DNA of 64,000 nucleotides from Actinospineispora acaciae DSM 45401 (GCF_000620785.1 NZ_JIAI01000001.1:1116001-1180000); one strand, 5' to 3'; positions 49,621 through 58,376 are shown, counted from the stretch's first letter. Notes: generated by a model from the letters alone, not told the origin. Program-made: numbers and translations.

Positions 49621-50348
49621 GGAGCCAGGGCGAACAGGGTGACGACCAGGGCGAGCTTCAGCCGGCGGGTGGGCAGCGAGCGGGCGATCTTCCAGCCGAG
49701 CAGCACACCGGCCAGCTCCGGGATACCGACCAGCGCGGCCAGCGGCCAGTCGATGGCGCCCTGGGCGAGGTAGCCCAGCGTGCCGACGCCGGCGATGACC
49801 ACGGACTGCGCCTGGGCCGAGGCGAGCGACTCCAGCACCGGCACCCCCAGGCTGACCAGCAGCGGGACGGTGAGCATGGGCCCGCCGATGCCGACGATCC
49901 CGGCGGCGAGGGCCACCGCGAAGCCGAGGCCTGCGACCACGGGGGTGGACGGGCGGGCCGGCGCGGTCGACGGACGGTGTCGTTCGCGGTACCAGACCAG
50001 GGCGGCGACGAGCGCCACGAACACCCCGAGCATCAACCCGAAGACCCGCTTGGACACCAGCGTGTTGACCAGTACCCCGGCCGGCGTGCCGATCACCGCG
50101 GTGGCGGCGAGTACGAGTGCCACCCGGCGGGTACCGGGCTCGCGCAGGTGACCCGAGCGGGCGTAGGCGGCGGTGCCCAGTGCCCCGGTGGCGACGTGGG
50201 TGACGATCGCGGTGCCCGCCACCACGGCGGGCGGCAGCCCGGTCAACGCGAACAACCCGATCGTCGGGAGGATCCCGCCCGGGCCCACGGCGGTGATGCC
50301 CACGCCGCCGACGAACCCGAACAGCGCCAGAGCGACGAGAACCGTCAT
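49599..50348 (-). CDS. TauE/SafE-family anion permease
   Basis: A 249-residue membrane protein with about eight helices, GFVGGVGITAVGPGGILPTIGLF in the first and AAGIVGIGGPMLTVPLLVSLGVP in the middle as internal repeats, as in TauE/SafE sulfite/sulfoacetate exporters. The start overlaps the GntR gene stop (ATGA), so the regulator and permease form a two-gene operon. The anion is unknown. Confidence 0.87.
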   Translation of the reverse strand: MTVLVALALFGFVGGVGITAVGPGGILPTIGLFALTGLPPAVVAGTAIVTHVATGALGTAAYARSGHLREPGTRRVALVLAATAVIGTPAGVLVNTLVSKRVFGLMLGVFVALVAALVWYRERHRPSTAPARPSTPVVAGLGFAVALAAGIVGIGGPMLTVPLLVSLGVPVLESLASAQAQSVVIAGVGTLGYLAQGAIDWPLAALVGIPELAGVLLGWKIARSLPTRRLKLALVVTLFALAPYLALHG

Positions 50349-51118
50349 GATCGGGCGCCGCGGTGCATCGTGGCGCGCAGGGCCATCCGGTCGGCGCGGA
50401 TGCGGATGGACTCCGCGTCGACCGGCCGGCCGTCCCCGAGGTGGGTCAGGCGTTCCAGGGCGAACAGCGCCGCCCCGGCCGGGACCCGCAGCAGCGCGGC
50501 GGTGTCCGGATCGGCGGTGACGGCGTGGACGGTCACCTCGGCGTGGCCCAGCTTCCGGCCGGTGGTTTCCTCGATCAACCCGAACACGTCCCGGCCGGCC
50601 AGGTCGCCCTCCAGGACGCCGCGACCCACGTCGGCGGTCAGATAGGTGGTGTCCAGCGACAGCGGCGACCCGTCCAGCCACCGCAGCCGTTCCAGGTGCA
50701 CCCCGCCCGCCTCGACGGGCACGTTCAGGCGCTCGGCGATGGCCGCCGGCAGCTCGGTCACCGCCTCGGCCACCAGGACCTGGTTGGTGACGGTGCCGTA
50801 GCCGGCCAGGGTCTCGGCCAGCCCGGCGAGCCGGTCCAGCCCGTGCCCGTACTTCGGCAGCGCCACCATGGTGCCCACCCCGCGCCGGCGGGTGATCAGC
50901 CCTTCGCCGCGCAGCAGGTCCAGCGCCTCCCGCACCGCGTTGCGCGACGCCCCGAACCGGGCGGCCAGTTCGCGCTCGTCCGGCAGCATGCCGTCGGCGA
51001 ACCGGCCCGCCGTGACCTGCTGCCGCAACCCGTCCGCCACCCGCCGGGCCCGCTCGGCCCTGGGCCGGGAGGACACCCAGTCGGATCGGGCTCCGGGCGC
51101 ATCGACGGCTGGCTGCAT
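50345..51118 (-). CDS. GntR-family regulator (HutC/UTRA type)
   Basis: A 257-residue GntR protein. The winged helix (DGMLPDERELAARFGASRNAVREALDLL; key FGASRNAVREAL) is near residue 45-70, followed by a UTRA ligand domain (residues about 105-245). It controls its own operon with the TauE/SafE gene, probably through TTACGCC direct repeats at 51143-51149 and 51154-51160. The ATG 51118 is used; a GTG at 51127 is also possible. Confidence 0.85.
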   Translation of the reverse strand: MQPAVDAPGARSDWVSSRPRAERARRVADGLRQQVTAGRFADGMLPDERELAARFGASRNAVREALDLLRGEGLITRRRGVGTMVALPKYGHGLDRLAGLAETLAGYGTVTNQVLVAEAVTELPAAIAERLNVPVEAGGVHLERLRWLDGSPLSLDTTYLTADVGRGVLEGDLAGRDVFGLIEETTGRKLGHAEVTVHAVTADPDTAALLRVPAGAALFALERLTHLGDGRPVDAESIRIRADRMALRATMHRGARS

Positions 51119-51229
51119 GACGGCCACGCTAACCCGCTCTCATTACGCCAGAGTTACGCCACCCTCGCTGACCTGTGTAAACGCCCGACAAGCCAGGATG
51201 CGGTCGTCACCGGCCGTTCCGCCACCCGG

Positions 51230-51595
51230 TCAGGTCGGGTAGGCGATCGTGCTCATCAAGGCGTTCTCCGGCTGGCGGGAGTCGAGCCGGGTGTGTTGGA
51301 CGACTATCGGTTGGTCGGCGGTGATCACGACGGAGTAGTCGACACCGCGTGGGATCGGTTCGGGGTCGGTGAGGTCGTTCATCCGCCGGTGCAGGGCGCG
51401 GCGGGCCGGCACGGTGAGCCGGTACGGGCCGGCCGGCTCCCGGTCGGTGAAGTAGACCAGCAGCTCGACGGCCGCGTCGGCGTCGTTCGGGTTGAGCATG
51501 CACACGCTGTCGTGGCTGAGCATGTCCGGCTCCGGGCCGGTGCTGGTGGGCGGGATCCAGCCGTCCGCGATCACCCACCGGTTCCGGCCGATCAT
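51230..51595 (-). CDS. Sensory rhodopsin transducer (ASRT)-family protein
   Basis: A 121-residue protein of the Anabaena sensory rhodopsin transducer family (DUF1362-like): GRNRWVIADGWIPP at the start, ELLVYFTDREPAGPYRLTVPARR in the middle and YSVVITADQPIVVQHTRLDSRQ near the end. The family is a beta-sandwich thought to bind small molecules, often sugars. No rhodopsin gene is present, and it is coupled (ATGA) to a GH13 enzyme, so sugar sensing or binding is more likely than light signalling. Confidence 0.82.
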   Translation of the reverse strand: MIGRNRWVIADGWIPPTSTGPEPDMLSHDSVCMLNPNDADAAVELLVYFTDREPAGPYRLTVPARRALHRRMNDLTDPEPIPRGVDYSVVITADQPIVVQHTRLDSRQPENALMSTIAYPT

Positions 51596-53193
51596 TGCGC
51601 GATCTCCACGATCACTCCTTCGTAGCCGCGTAGCCGCACGGCTGTCCCCGGGCCGGTCGTGGCGACCGGGTCGTGGCTGGACAGCACGACGCCGCCCGGT
51701 GCCGGGAGTTCGATGGTCGTCTCGTCCGGGCCGAGGTTGAGCAGCACGGCCAGCGTCTGGTCGGGATGCCGCCGCAGGTAGGCCAGGCAGTGCTTGCCGG
51801 CGGCACCGGTGTCGATCGGCTCGTGGTCGCCGTCCACCAGCGCGGGGCTGGCTCGGCGCACCGCAAGCAGCCGCCGGTAGAGACCGAGCACCGAGCCCTC
51901 GTCGGCCAGCTGGCTCTCGACGCTGCGTGACAGGTACTCGGCGGTGACCGGCAGCCAGGGACGCACCCCCGGCCCCGTGAAGCCGCCGTTGTCGCGCGCC
52001 GTCCACGGCATCGGCGCCCGTTCCTGGTCGCGGCCCAGCGGGTCCTGCCACTGCGCCGGCGGGATGTCGATGTCGGCCAGCCCGAGCTCGTCGCCGTAGT
52101 ACAGCGTCGGCGTGCCGCGCAGGGTCAGCAGCAGCATAGCGGCCACCCGCACGCTGTCCGGCCCGTTGCGGGTGGCCAGCCGGGGCCGGTCCAGGTTGGA
52201 GAGCACGTAGTTCGGCCATGCCCCGGCGGGCAGCGCCGCCTCCTGCGCCTCGATGCTCCCGCGCAGCGACTCCGCGTCCCAGCCGGCCTCGATGAAGTTG
52301 AAGTTGAACGTGAAGTGCACGCCGTCCAGCTCCTCGCCGAGGTAGGCCACCCAGGCGTCCCACGGCATCGCCTCGATCTCGCCGATCGCGATCCGCTCGC
52401 GGCCGGTGCGCTCGCTGTACTCGTCGAGCACCGCGCGCATCTCGCGGATGTAGCCGTGCAGGTCGGGGTGCATGCGGTCGTGCACGTGCCACTGCGTGTC
52501 GTAGTCGGGGTGCTGGCGGTCGGTCGGGTTCGGCTCCGGATGCTCGCGGACCGGGTTGTCCCGCAGCTCCGGGTGCTTGGCGATCATGTGCAGCACGTCG
52601 ATCCGGAACCCGTCCACGCCCCGGTCCAGCCAGAACCGCAACACGTCCAGCATCGCGGCGCGCAGCTCCGGGTTGCGCCAGTTCACGTCCGGCTGGGCGC
52701 GGTGGAAGGAGTGCAGGTAGTACTGGCCGGTGTGCTCGTCCAGCTCCCACGTCGAGCCGCCCTGCTCGCTGGTCCAGTTGGACGGCGGCGAGCCGTCGGG
52801 CTTCGGGTCGGCCCAGACGTACCAGTCGCGCTTGGGGTTGTCCCTGCTCGACCGGGACTCGACGAACCACGGGTGCCGGTCCGAGGTGTGGTTCGGGACG
52901 AAGTCGATGATCACCCGCAGGTTCCTGGCGTGCGCGGCGGCGACCAGCTCGTCGAAGTCGGCCAGGTCGCCGAAGACCGGGTCGATGTCGGTCATGTCGC
53001 TGATGTCGTACCCGAAGTCCACCTGCGGCGACGGGTACAGCGGGCCGCACCAGATCGCGTCCACGCCCAGCGTGCCGGCCAGGTAGTCCAGCCTGCCGAT
53101 GATCCCCCGGATGTCGCCGATCCCGTCGCCGTTGCCGTCGGCGAAGCTGCGCGGGTAGATCTCGTAGATCACCGCTCGTCGCCACCAGGTCAT
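51592..53193 (-). CDS. GH13 alpha-glucosidase-like enzyme with altered region IV
   Basis: A 533-residue GH13 enzyme of the oligo-1,6-glucosidase / alpha-glucosidase group. Region I DFVPNH (97-102), region II GFRID with nucleophile Asp199, and region III with acid/base Glu272 (IGEIEAM) are intact. Region IV reads SNLDRPR: Asn333, Leu334, Asp335 where NHD is nearly invariant. Loss of the transition-state His usually lowers hydrolysis strongly. No signal peptide, so it is cytoplasmic. Its start overlaps the APC permease stop (ATGA). Confidence 0.87.
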   Translation of the reverse strand: MTWWRRAVIYEIYPRSFADGNGDGIGDIRGIIGRLDYLAGTLGVDAIWCGPLYPSPQVDFGYDISDMTDIDPVFGDLADFDELVAAAHARNLRVIIDFVPNHTSDRHPWFVESRSSRDNPKRDWYVWADPKPDGSPPSNWTSEQGGSTWELDEHTGQYYLHSFHRAQPDVNWRNPELRAAMLDVLRFWLDRGVDGFRIDVLHMIAKHPELRDNPVREHPEPNPTDRQHPDYDTQWHVHDRMHPDLHGYIREMRAVLDEYSERTGRERIAIGEIEAMPWDAWVAYLGEELDGVHFTFNFNFIEAGWDAESLRGSIEAQEAALPAGAWPNYVLSNLDRPRLATRNGPDSVRVAAMLLLTLRGTPTLYYGDELGLADIDIPPAQWQDPLGRDQERAPMPWTARDNGGFTGPGVRPWLPVTAEYLSRSVESQLADEGSVLGLYRRLLAVRRASPALVDGDHEPIDTGAAGKHCLAYLRRHPDQTLAVLLNLGPDETTIELPAPGGVVLSSHDPVATTGPGTAVRLRGYEGVIVEIAQ

Positions 53194-54593
53194 TCCGCCA
53201 CCACCTTTCGCATGTCGCGCATCAGTTCTGGCCGGCGCCGGCGCAGCACCGCGGCGAGCGCGATCCCGACGCACAGGTAGCCGAGGAAGCCGAAGTTGAT
53301 CCACAGGAACGGACCCTCCGGCAGCGGGTGGTACGAGCCGTAGACCGCGAGCCCGGCCAGGATCGCGCCGGCGGCGGGCACCACCACGTGCTTGACCGGC
53401 CGGAACTCCGCGCGCCGCCGGCGCCACACGTAGCTGCCCAGCGACACCGCGACCAGCACGTACAGGATCAGCACCGGCAGCCCGGTGAAGGCGCCGAGGT
53501 AGCTGTACGCCCTCGGGTACGGCCCGAACGCCAGCCCCAGCCCGAGCGCGAGCACCAGCGCCAGCACCGCGACGGCGGCGACGGCCACGTGCGGGGTGCG
53601 CCGGCGGCTGTGCAGCCGCCCGAGCGCGCTGGGCAGCGCGCGGTCCCGGGCCATGGCGTAGATGACCCTGGTCAGGCCGTTGCCGGCGGCCACCGCGACG
53701 GCGAACGCGGAGAAGATCACGGTGAGGTCGATCAGCACCGAGTAGCCCCGGCCGAGGTAGCGGTTGGCCAGGGTGTCCAGCGGCAGCGGGTCGTCGGCCA
53801 GTGCCCGGGCGTTGTCCGCGCCGAAGCCGATGGTCACCGCGTAGGTGACGAACACGAAGAACACGCCGGTCAGCAGCACCGAGCCGATCACCGCCCTGGG
53901 GATGGTGCGGCGGGCGTCCCTGGTCTCCTCGGACACGGTGGCCACCGACTCGAACCCGACCATGGTGTTGAACGCGAACACCAGCGCGAACAACAGCCCG
54001 CCGGCCTGCCCGCCGCCCGCGCTCGGGGTGAACACCTCGGCGGTGTTGCCGTGCGCGCCGCCGGCGGTCACGATCACGACCGCGAGCACCGCGATCACCA
54101 GCACCTCGATGGCGAGCATGGTGAGGTCCACCCGCACCGACAACCCCAGCCCGCCGATCGCGATGGCCGCGATCAGCACGGTGCCGGCCGCGGTGAACAC
54201 CCACCACGGCACGGCCACCCCGGCCTGCTTGGCCAGCACGGCGGACAGGCTGGACCCGAAGGCGAGCATGTTCTGCGGGAACCCGCCCAGGTAGCCGAGC
54301 AGCAGCAGCCAGCCGGAGACGAACCCGGCGGCCGGCCCCAGACCCAGGGAGTTGAACGTGTAGAACGAGCCCGCGCTGGGCGCCCACCTGGTGAACTGGG
54401 CGATCGTGTACGCCAGGCACATCGAGCCGGCCACCGCCAGCAGGTACACCAACGGCACCGCCGCCCCGGCCTGCGAGGCGACGACCTGCGGCAGGAAGGC
54501 CATCCCCGCCGCCGGGGCGATGAACGACATCCCGATCACCGTGGCGCCGGTCATCGACACCGCGTCGCGGCGCAGCGCTGGCTGGTCGGTCAT
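53190..54593 (-). CDS. APC-family amino acid/polyamine permease
   Basis: A 467-residue APC permease with about 12 helices; GMSFIAPAAGMAFLPQVVA and NTMVGFESVATVSEETRDARRTIP are family motifs. AAAGGAG precedes the ATG. It sits between an SDR and a GH13 gene, an unusual partner for an amino acid transporter; the cargo may be an amino-modified sugar or other amine. Confidence 0.87.
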   Translation of the reverse strand: MTDQPALRRDAVSMTGATVIGMSFIAPAAGMAFLPQVVASQAGAAVPLVYLLAVAGSMCLAYTIAQFTRWAPSAGSFYTFNSLGLGPAAGFVSGWLLLLGYLGGFPQNMLAFGSSLSAVLAKQAGVAVPWWVFTAAGTVLIAAIAIGGLGLSVRVDLTMLAIEVLVIAVLAVVIVTAGGAHGNTAEVFTPSAGGGQAGGLLFALVFAFNTMVGFESVATVSEETRDARRTIPRAVIGSVLLTGVFFVFVTYAVTIGFGADNARALADDPLPLDTLANRYLGRGYSVLIDLTVIFSAFAVAVAAGNGLTRVIYAMARDRALPSALGRLHSRRRTPHVAVAAVAVLALVLALGLGLAFGPYPRAYSYLGAFTGLPVLILYVLVAVSLGSYVWRRRRAEFRPVKHVVVPAAGAILAGLAVYGSYHPLPEGPFLWINFGFLGYLCVGIALAAVLRRRRPELMRDMRKVVAE

Positions 54594-54628
54594 GGTCGGG
54601 TCTCCTTTGAACCGAGGGGCGGGGCAGC

Positions 54629-55405
54629 TCAGACGCTGATCGAGGCCTTGGCGAGCACGCCGCCGTCGCAGACCAGCTGCGAGCCGGTGACGTAGGAGGA
54701 GTCGGGGCCGAGCAGCCACAGCGCGGCGCGGGCCGGCTCGACCGGGTCGGCGATGCGGCCCAGCGGCACCTCGGAGCACACCTGGGCGGCCATCGCGGCC
54801 CGCTCGCCCGCCGGCACCGAGGCCCACATCAGCGGGGTCTCGGTCGGCCCCGGCACGATCGCGTTGACCCGGATGCCGTGCCGGCCGTAGTCCACCGCCA
54901 GGGTGCGCACCAGCGCGGACACCCCGCCCTTGCTGGCCGCGTAGGCGCTCGCCCCGCCGGCCGCGAACGCCACGAAGGCCGCCGGGGACGAGCACAGCAC
55001 CAGCGACCCTCCGGCGCCGGCCTCCAACAGCGCGCCGATCACCGTGCGGGCCAGCAGGTAGGACCCGGTGAGGTTGACGTCGAGCACCCGCCGCCAGTCC
55101 GAGGCCGGCATCGCGTGCGCCGGCCCGCCGATGTCCACCCCGGCGGCGGCGACCAGGCCGGTGGGCGGCGCCCCCAGCTCGCGCCCGGCCCGCTCCACAC
55201 AGCGCCGGACCGCGTCCTCGTCGGTCACGTCGCACTCCAGACCGAGCGCGCCCGCGTCGGTCGACACCTCGGCCGCGGTCCGCCGGGCGGCTACCCCGTC
55301 CGCGTCCAACACCGCGACCGACATGCCCGAAGCGCCGGCCAGCAGGGCCGCCTGGCGTCCGATGCCTGAACCGCCGCCGCTGACGATCACCATTCGTCGG
55401 CTCAT
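54629..55405 (-). CDS. Short-chain dehydrogenase/reductase
   Basis: A 258-residue SDR with SGGGSGIG (9-16), a VAAAGVDIGG segment, the catalytic CSSPAAF and YAASK, and the C-terminal YVTGSQLVCDGG. It is the first gene of an SDR, APC, GH13, ASRT operon. A well-formed promoter (TTGACG-N17-TAGTGT) with a 20-bp palindrome controls it. Confidence 0.87.
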   Translation of the reverse strand: MSRRMVIVSGGGSGIGRQAALLAGASGMSVAVLDADGVAARRTAAEVSTDAGALGLECDVTDEDAVRRCVERAGRELGAPPTGLVAAAGVDIGGPAHAMPASDWRRVLDVNLTGSYLLARTVIGALLEAGAGGSLVLCSSPAAFVAFAAGGASAYAASKGGVSALVRTLAVDYGRHGIRVNAIVPGPTETPLMWASVPAGERAAMAAQVCSEVPLGRIADPVEPARAALWLLGPDSSYVTGSQLVCDGGVLAKASISV

Positions 55406-55448
55406 CTCGCGTCCGTTCTGCCGGGGCCGTCCTCCGCGTCAGCGGCAG

Positions 55449-55477
55449 ACACTAAGACGATTATCGATAATCGTCAA
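55449..55477 (-). promoter_or_regulatory. Palindromic operator between -35 and -10 of the SDR/GH13 operon
   Basis: A perfect 20-bp palindrome GACGATTATCGATAATCGTC (55456-55475) lies within a minus-strand promoter TTGACG (55477-55472), 17 nt, TAGTGT (55454-55449). It is equally close to the divergent GntR gene, so one repressor can control both. Confidence 0.8.
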
Positions 55478-55501
55478 TCGGCAATGACGTATGCTGCGCT
55501 C

Positions 55502-56152
55502 GTGATGACCCATGACGGCCCCCGCTCGACCCGCGGCTACGTGGCGGGTGCGCTGCGCGAGGCGATCATCACCGGCGAGCTGCCACCGGGGCATCAGCTA
55601 CGGCAGGACCAGCTCAGCGCGGACTTCCGGTCGAGCGCCGCCCCGGTGCGGGAGGCGCTGCGGCAGCTGGAGTCCGAGGGCCTGGTGGTGCACTACGCGA
55701 ACCGGGGTTCGTTCGTTGCGGAGATCACCGAGGACGAGCTGCGCAACGTGCTGCTCCCGCTGCGGCTGCACCTGGAGCGGTACGCGCTCGACCGGGCCGT
55801 CGAACGGGACCGCGCCCGGCTGTGCGACGAGCTCGACCAGGTGACCGCGGAGATGCGCGCCGCCGCGGACCGGGCGGACCTGCGCGCGGTGACCGAGGCC
55901 GACGTCCGCTTCCACCGCACGTTGGTCGACGCCGCCGGCTCGGCCCAGACCAGCCAGCTCTGGGGCAGCATCCAGTGGCGGCTGCGGGTGCAGTTCCACC
56001 GCCTCGGCGAGCCCGCCCACCGGCTGCACTCGATCACCGACGAGCACATCACGCTGGTCAAGGCCATCCGCGACGACGGCCGGGACCACCTGCACCGCGC
56101 GCTGCACGAGCACATCGTGACCGCCGCCGAGACCCTGCTGGACTCGGCCTAG
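55502..56152 (+). CDS. GntR-family regulator (FadR/FCD type)
   Basis: A 216-residue GntR protein with a winged helix (SADFRSSAAPVREALRQLESEGLV; key SSAAPVREAL) and an FCD effector domain (DVRFHRTLVDAAGS and DEHITLVKAI). A TATGCT at 55490-55495 predicts initiation at about 55502, so GTG 55502 (or ATG 55505) would be leaderless; the upstream ATG at 55484 lies before the -10 and is less likely. It probably binds the 20-bp palindrome and represses both directions. Confidence 0.82.
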   Translation: MMTHDGPRSTRGYVAGALREAIITGELPPGHQLRQDQLSADFRSSAAPVREALRQLESEGLVVHYANRGSFVAEITEDELRNVLLPLRLHLERYALDRAVERDRARLCDELDQVTAEMRAAADRADLRAVTEADVRFHRTLVDAAGSAQTSQLWGSIQWRLRVQFHRLGEPAHRLHSITDEHITLVKAIRDDGRDHLHRALHEHIVTAAETLLDSA

Positions 56153-56607
56153 TCCTGCGCGGCCGCGATGACCCCGTTCAGCACGGTGCGCAGCTCGTCG
56201 AGCTGATCCAGCGGCATGCCCAGCCGGTCGATGATCGCCGGCGGGATGCGCAGCGCCCGTTCGCGCAGCGCGCGTCCGGCCGGCGTCAGGGTCACGGCCA
56301 GGGACCGCTCGTCGGCGGCGTCGCGCCGCCGCGTGATCAGGCCGGCCGACTCCAGCCGCTTGAGCAACGGACTCAGGGTGCCGGGGTCGAGGCGCAGCAG
56401 GGACGCCAGCTCGCGGCCGGAGCGCGGGTCGCGCTCCCACAACACGAGCATCACCAGGTACTGCGGGTGGGTCAGCCCCATCGGCTCCAGCAGCGGCCGG
56501 TACAGCGCGATGACCGACCGCGCCGCCACCGCCAGCGCGAAGCACACCTGCCTGTCGAGCGCCAGCAGGTCGATGTCGGCTGGGTCACTGACGTCGGTGG
56601 TCGCCAT
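56149..56607 (-). CDS. ohrR: OhrR-like MarR-family peroxide sensor
   Basis: A 152-residue MarR protein very like OhrR. LDRQVCFALAVAARSV puts the reactive Cys22 where organic-hydroperoxide sensing occurs, and YRPLLEPMGLTHPQYLVMLVLWE holds the partner Tyr residues. LLRLDPGTLSPLLKRLESAGLI is the recognition region. No ohr gene adjoins; the divergent gene is a DUF5313 protein. TACGCT at 56619-56614 predicts a leaderless message. The end overlaps the GntR stop by 4 bp. Confidence 0.82.
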   Translation of the reverse strand: MATTDVSDPADIDLLALDRQVCFALAVAARSVIALYRPLLEPMGLTHPQYLVMLVLWERDPRSGRELASLLRLDPGTLSPLLKRLESAGLITRRRDAADERSLAVTLTPAGRALRERALRIPPAIIDRLGMPLDQLDELRTVLNGVIAAAQD

Positions 56608-56625
56608 CCGGTCAGCGTACATTCG

Positions 56626-56639
56626 GTTGGTGCACCAAC
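56626..56639. promoter_or_regulatory. OhrR-like operator palindrome
   Basis: GTTGGTGCACCAAC is a perfect 14-bp palindrome lying between the -10 of the ohrR-like gene and the divergent gene; a partial second copy GTTGGTGTGCCA follows at 56641. Confidence 0.65.
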
Positions 56640-56680
56640 GGTTGGTGTGCCATGCGACGCTTGAGCGGGAGGAGCGAACG

Positions 56681-57079
56681 TTGCCCGATGAGCCGGTGCG
56701 ACGACCCGATCCGGTGCGCTGGGTGTGGTACGCCTTCGGCGGCGGGCTCCCGGTCAGGTATCGGGGCTGGGTGTTGCACGACCTGACCTGTCGCACCTGG
56801 CCGGCCCGGCATCTGGTGCGGGCGTTGGTGCAGGTGGCGCCGGTTGCGGCGATCCTGCTGCTGGTGGTTCCGGGTTCGCTGGTGATCAGGTCGGCGGCGG
56901 TGGCGGCGGGGCTGCTGCTGGGGCTGTTCTACTCGTTCGCCTACATGCACGAGATCGTCGAGCACCGGGCGTCCAAGGCCGGGTATCCGGTCGGCACGGC
57001 CCGGGCGGTGCAGGACGCGGCGCATGCCCGGCAGCGGCGCGCCCAGGCCGAGCGCTACGCCCAGATCTGGCGCCGCTGA
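56681..57079 (+). CDS. DUF5313 family membrane protein
   Basis: A 132-residue actinobacterial protein: PDPVRWVWYAFGGGLPVRYRGWVLHDLTC, a long hydrophobic pair of helices (about residues 52-90) and a basic tail. TTG 56681 is chosen because GGGAGGAG lies at 56667-56674 and nothing nearer fits. The family function is unknown; location opposite an OhrR-like sensor suggests peroxide-responsive expression, by inference. Confidence 0.8.
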   Translation: MPDEPVRRPDPVRWVWYAFGGGLPVRYRGWVLHDLTCRTWPARHLVRALVQVAPVAAILLLVVPGSLVIRSAAVAAGLLLGLFYSFAYMHEIVEHRASKAGYPVGTARAVQDAAHARQRRAQAERYAQIWRR

Positions 57080-57080
57080 C

Positions 57081-58376
57081 TCACCCGCCCAGGTGCGCCT
57101 GGGTGGTGGTCACCGCGAACAGGTCGAGCTGGTCGGTGCGGGTACGGGTGGCGAGCATGTCACGGAAGTAGCGTTGCAGGCGGGCGCCGTCGGCGCTGTG
57201 GCGGGAGCCGGCCGAGCGCAGCATCATCTCGATCGCCTCCCACACCTGGTTCTCCGCGACGAGGAACAGGTTGTTCAGGCGCAGCGCCTTCTCCGCCGTG
57301 AAGGGCTCCAGGCCGGCGACCGAGCGCCTGGCGAGCTCCTCGTACAGCTGCCCGCCGCGCGCGGACAGCGCGACCGCCGAGTCCACCAGCGCGAGCGCGG
57401 TGCCGAACTTGCCCTGCCAGACCGGGTGCTCGCCGCGGCGAACCGCGCCGCCGCTCCACGGCGCCGAGCTGGTGGTGATGATCCGCTCGTATTCGTCGAC
57501 GGCGGCCAGGCCCATGCCGGCCACGATCGCGGCGATCTCCCCCTCGGCGAACGCCGTGAACGGGCCGCCGTAGGTCGGGTTGCCGTACAGGCGGGACCCG
57601 GCGGTCTCGCCCGACACCGACGACGACCAGGTCGCCTCCACGACGTGGTGCTCCGGCACGAAGGCGTCGTCGACGCGGATGCTGTGCGACCCGCTCCCCC
57701 GCATGCCGATGATGCCGCCCCAGTCGTCGAGCACCGTGTAGGACGAGCGCGGCACCACCACCCAGTGGATCGACGGCTCGCCGCCGCCGGCCGGGGGCAG
57801 CACGAAGCTGGGCATGAAGTGCGTGGAGTACGGCGCGCCGGAGCAGTACTTCCAGGTGCCCGAGACGCGCAGGCCGCGCTCCTCGCGGGTGATCACCACG
57901 TCCGGCTGGCCGTTGAAGCTCGCCGGGCTGACCAGGTACCCGTGCTCGCCGAAGATCTCCCGCTGCGCCCGCTCGGGCCAGTAGGACGCGAGGGTGAGCG
58001 TGTGCCCGGCGGCGAGGCACAGGCACCAGGCGCTGGACGGGCACCCCCTGGCGACCTCGGCGATCACCTGGTAGAAGGCCTCCGCGCCCAGCTCGAAGCC
58101 GCCGAGCGCCTTGGGCAGCAGCACGCGGAAGAAGCCGGCCTCGACGAACGCCCGGTGCATCTCGGGCGAGTAGGCGCCGCGCTCCTCGGTCTCGGCCTGC
58201 TCGGCCAGCAGCCGGGGGCGCAGCTCGCGCGCGGCGGCGAGGAGTCCCTCCAGACGCTCGCGGGTGGACCCGTCCCGGCCGACCACGACGCCGATGTCTC
58301 CCGGAGTGGGGTCGCTCGGTCCGAGACCGCGCAGGTAGACGCTGCCGACGTCGCCGCTCGGCAGGTTGCGTGACAT
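57081..58376 (-). CDS. Acyl-CoA dehydrogenase-fold flavin monooxygenase (HsaA/HpaB-like)
   Basis: A 431-residue flavoprotein of the acyl-CoA dehydrogenase fold with the monooxygenase-type C-terminal domain. ELRPRLLAEQAETEERGAYSPEMHRAF and RVLLPKALGGFELG begin it, and GTWKYCSGAPYSTHFM and MRGSGSHSIRVDDAFVP are conserved. It lacks the catalytic Glu region of true acyl-CoA dehydrogenases, so two-component oxygenation (with a separate flavin reductase) is likely. No reductase is adjacent. Confidence 0.82.
   Translation of the reverse strand: MSRNLPSGDVGSVYLRGLGPSDPTPGDIGVVVGRDGSTRERLEGLLAAARELRPRLLAEQAETEERGAYSPEMHRAFVEAGFFRVLLPKALGGFELGAEAFYQVIAEVARGCPSSAWCLCLAAGHTLTLASYWPERAQREIFGEHGYLVSPASFNGQPDVVITREERGLRVSGTWKYCSGAPYSTHFMPSFVLPPAGGGEPSIHWVVVPRSSYTVLDDWGGIIGMRGSGSHSIRVDDAFVPEHHVVEATWSSSVSGETAGSRLYGNPTYGGPFTAFAEGEIAAIVAGMGLAAVDEYERIITTSSAPWSGGAVRRGEHPVWQGKFGTALALVDSAVALSARGGQLYEELARRSVAGLEPFTAEKALRLNNLFLVAENQVWEAIEMMLRSAGSRHSADGARLQRYFRDMLATRTRTDQLDLFAVTTTQAHLGG

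Noticed and set aside
51143-51160. TTACGCC direct repeats as the GntR/UTRA operator
   Set aside because: Suggestive, but direct repeats are unusual for GntR dimers, and no promoter boxes could be placed, so it is mentioned only in the gene entry.
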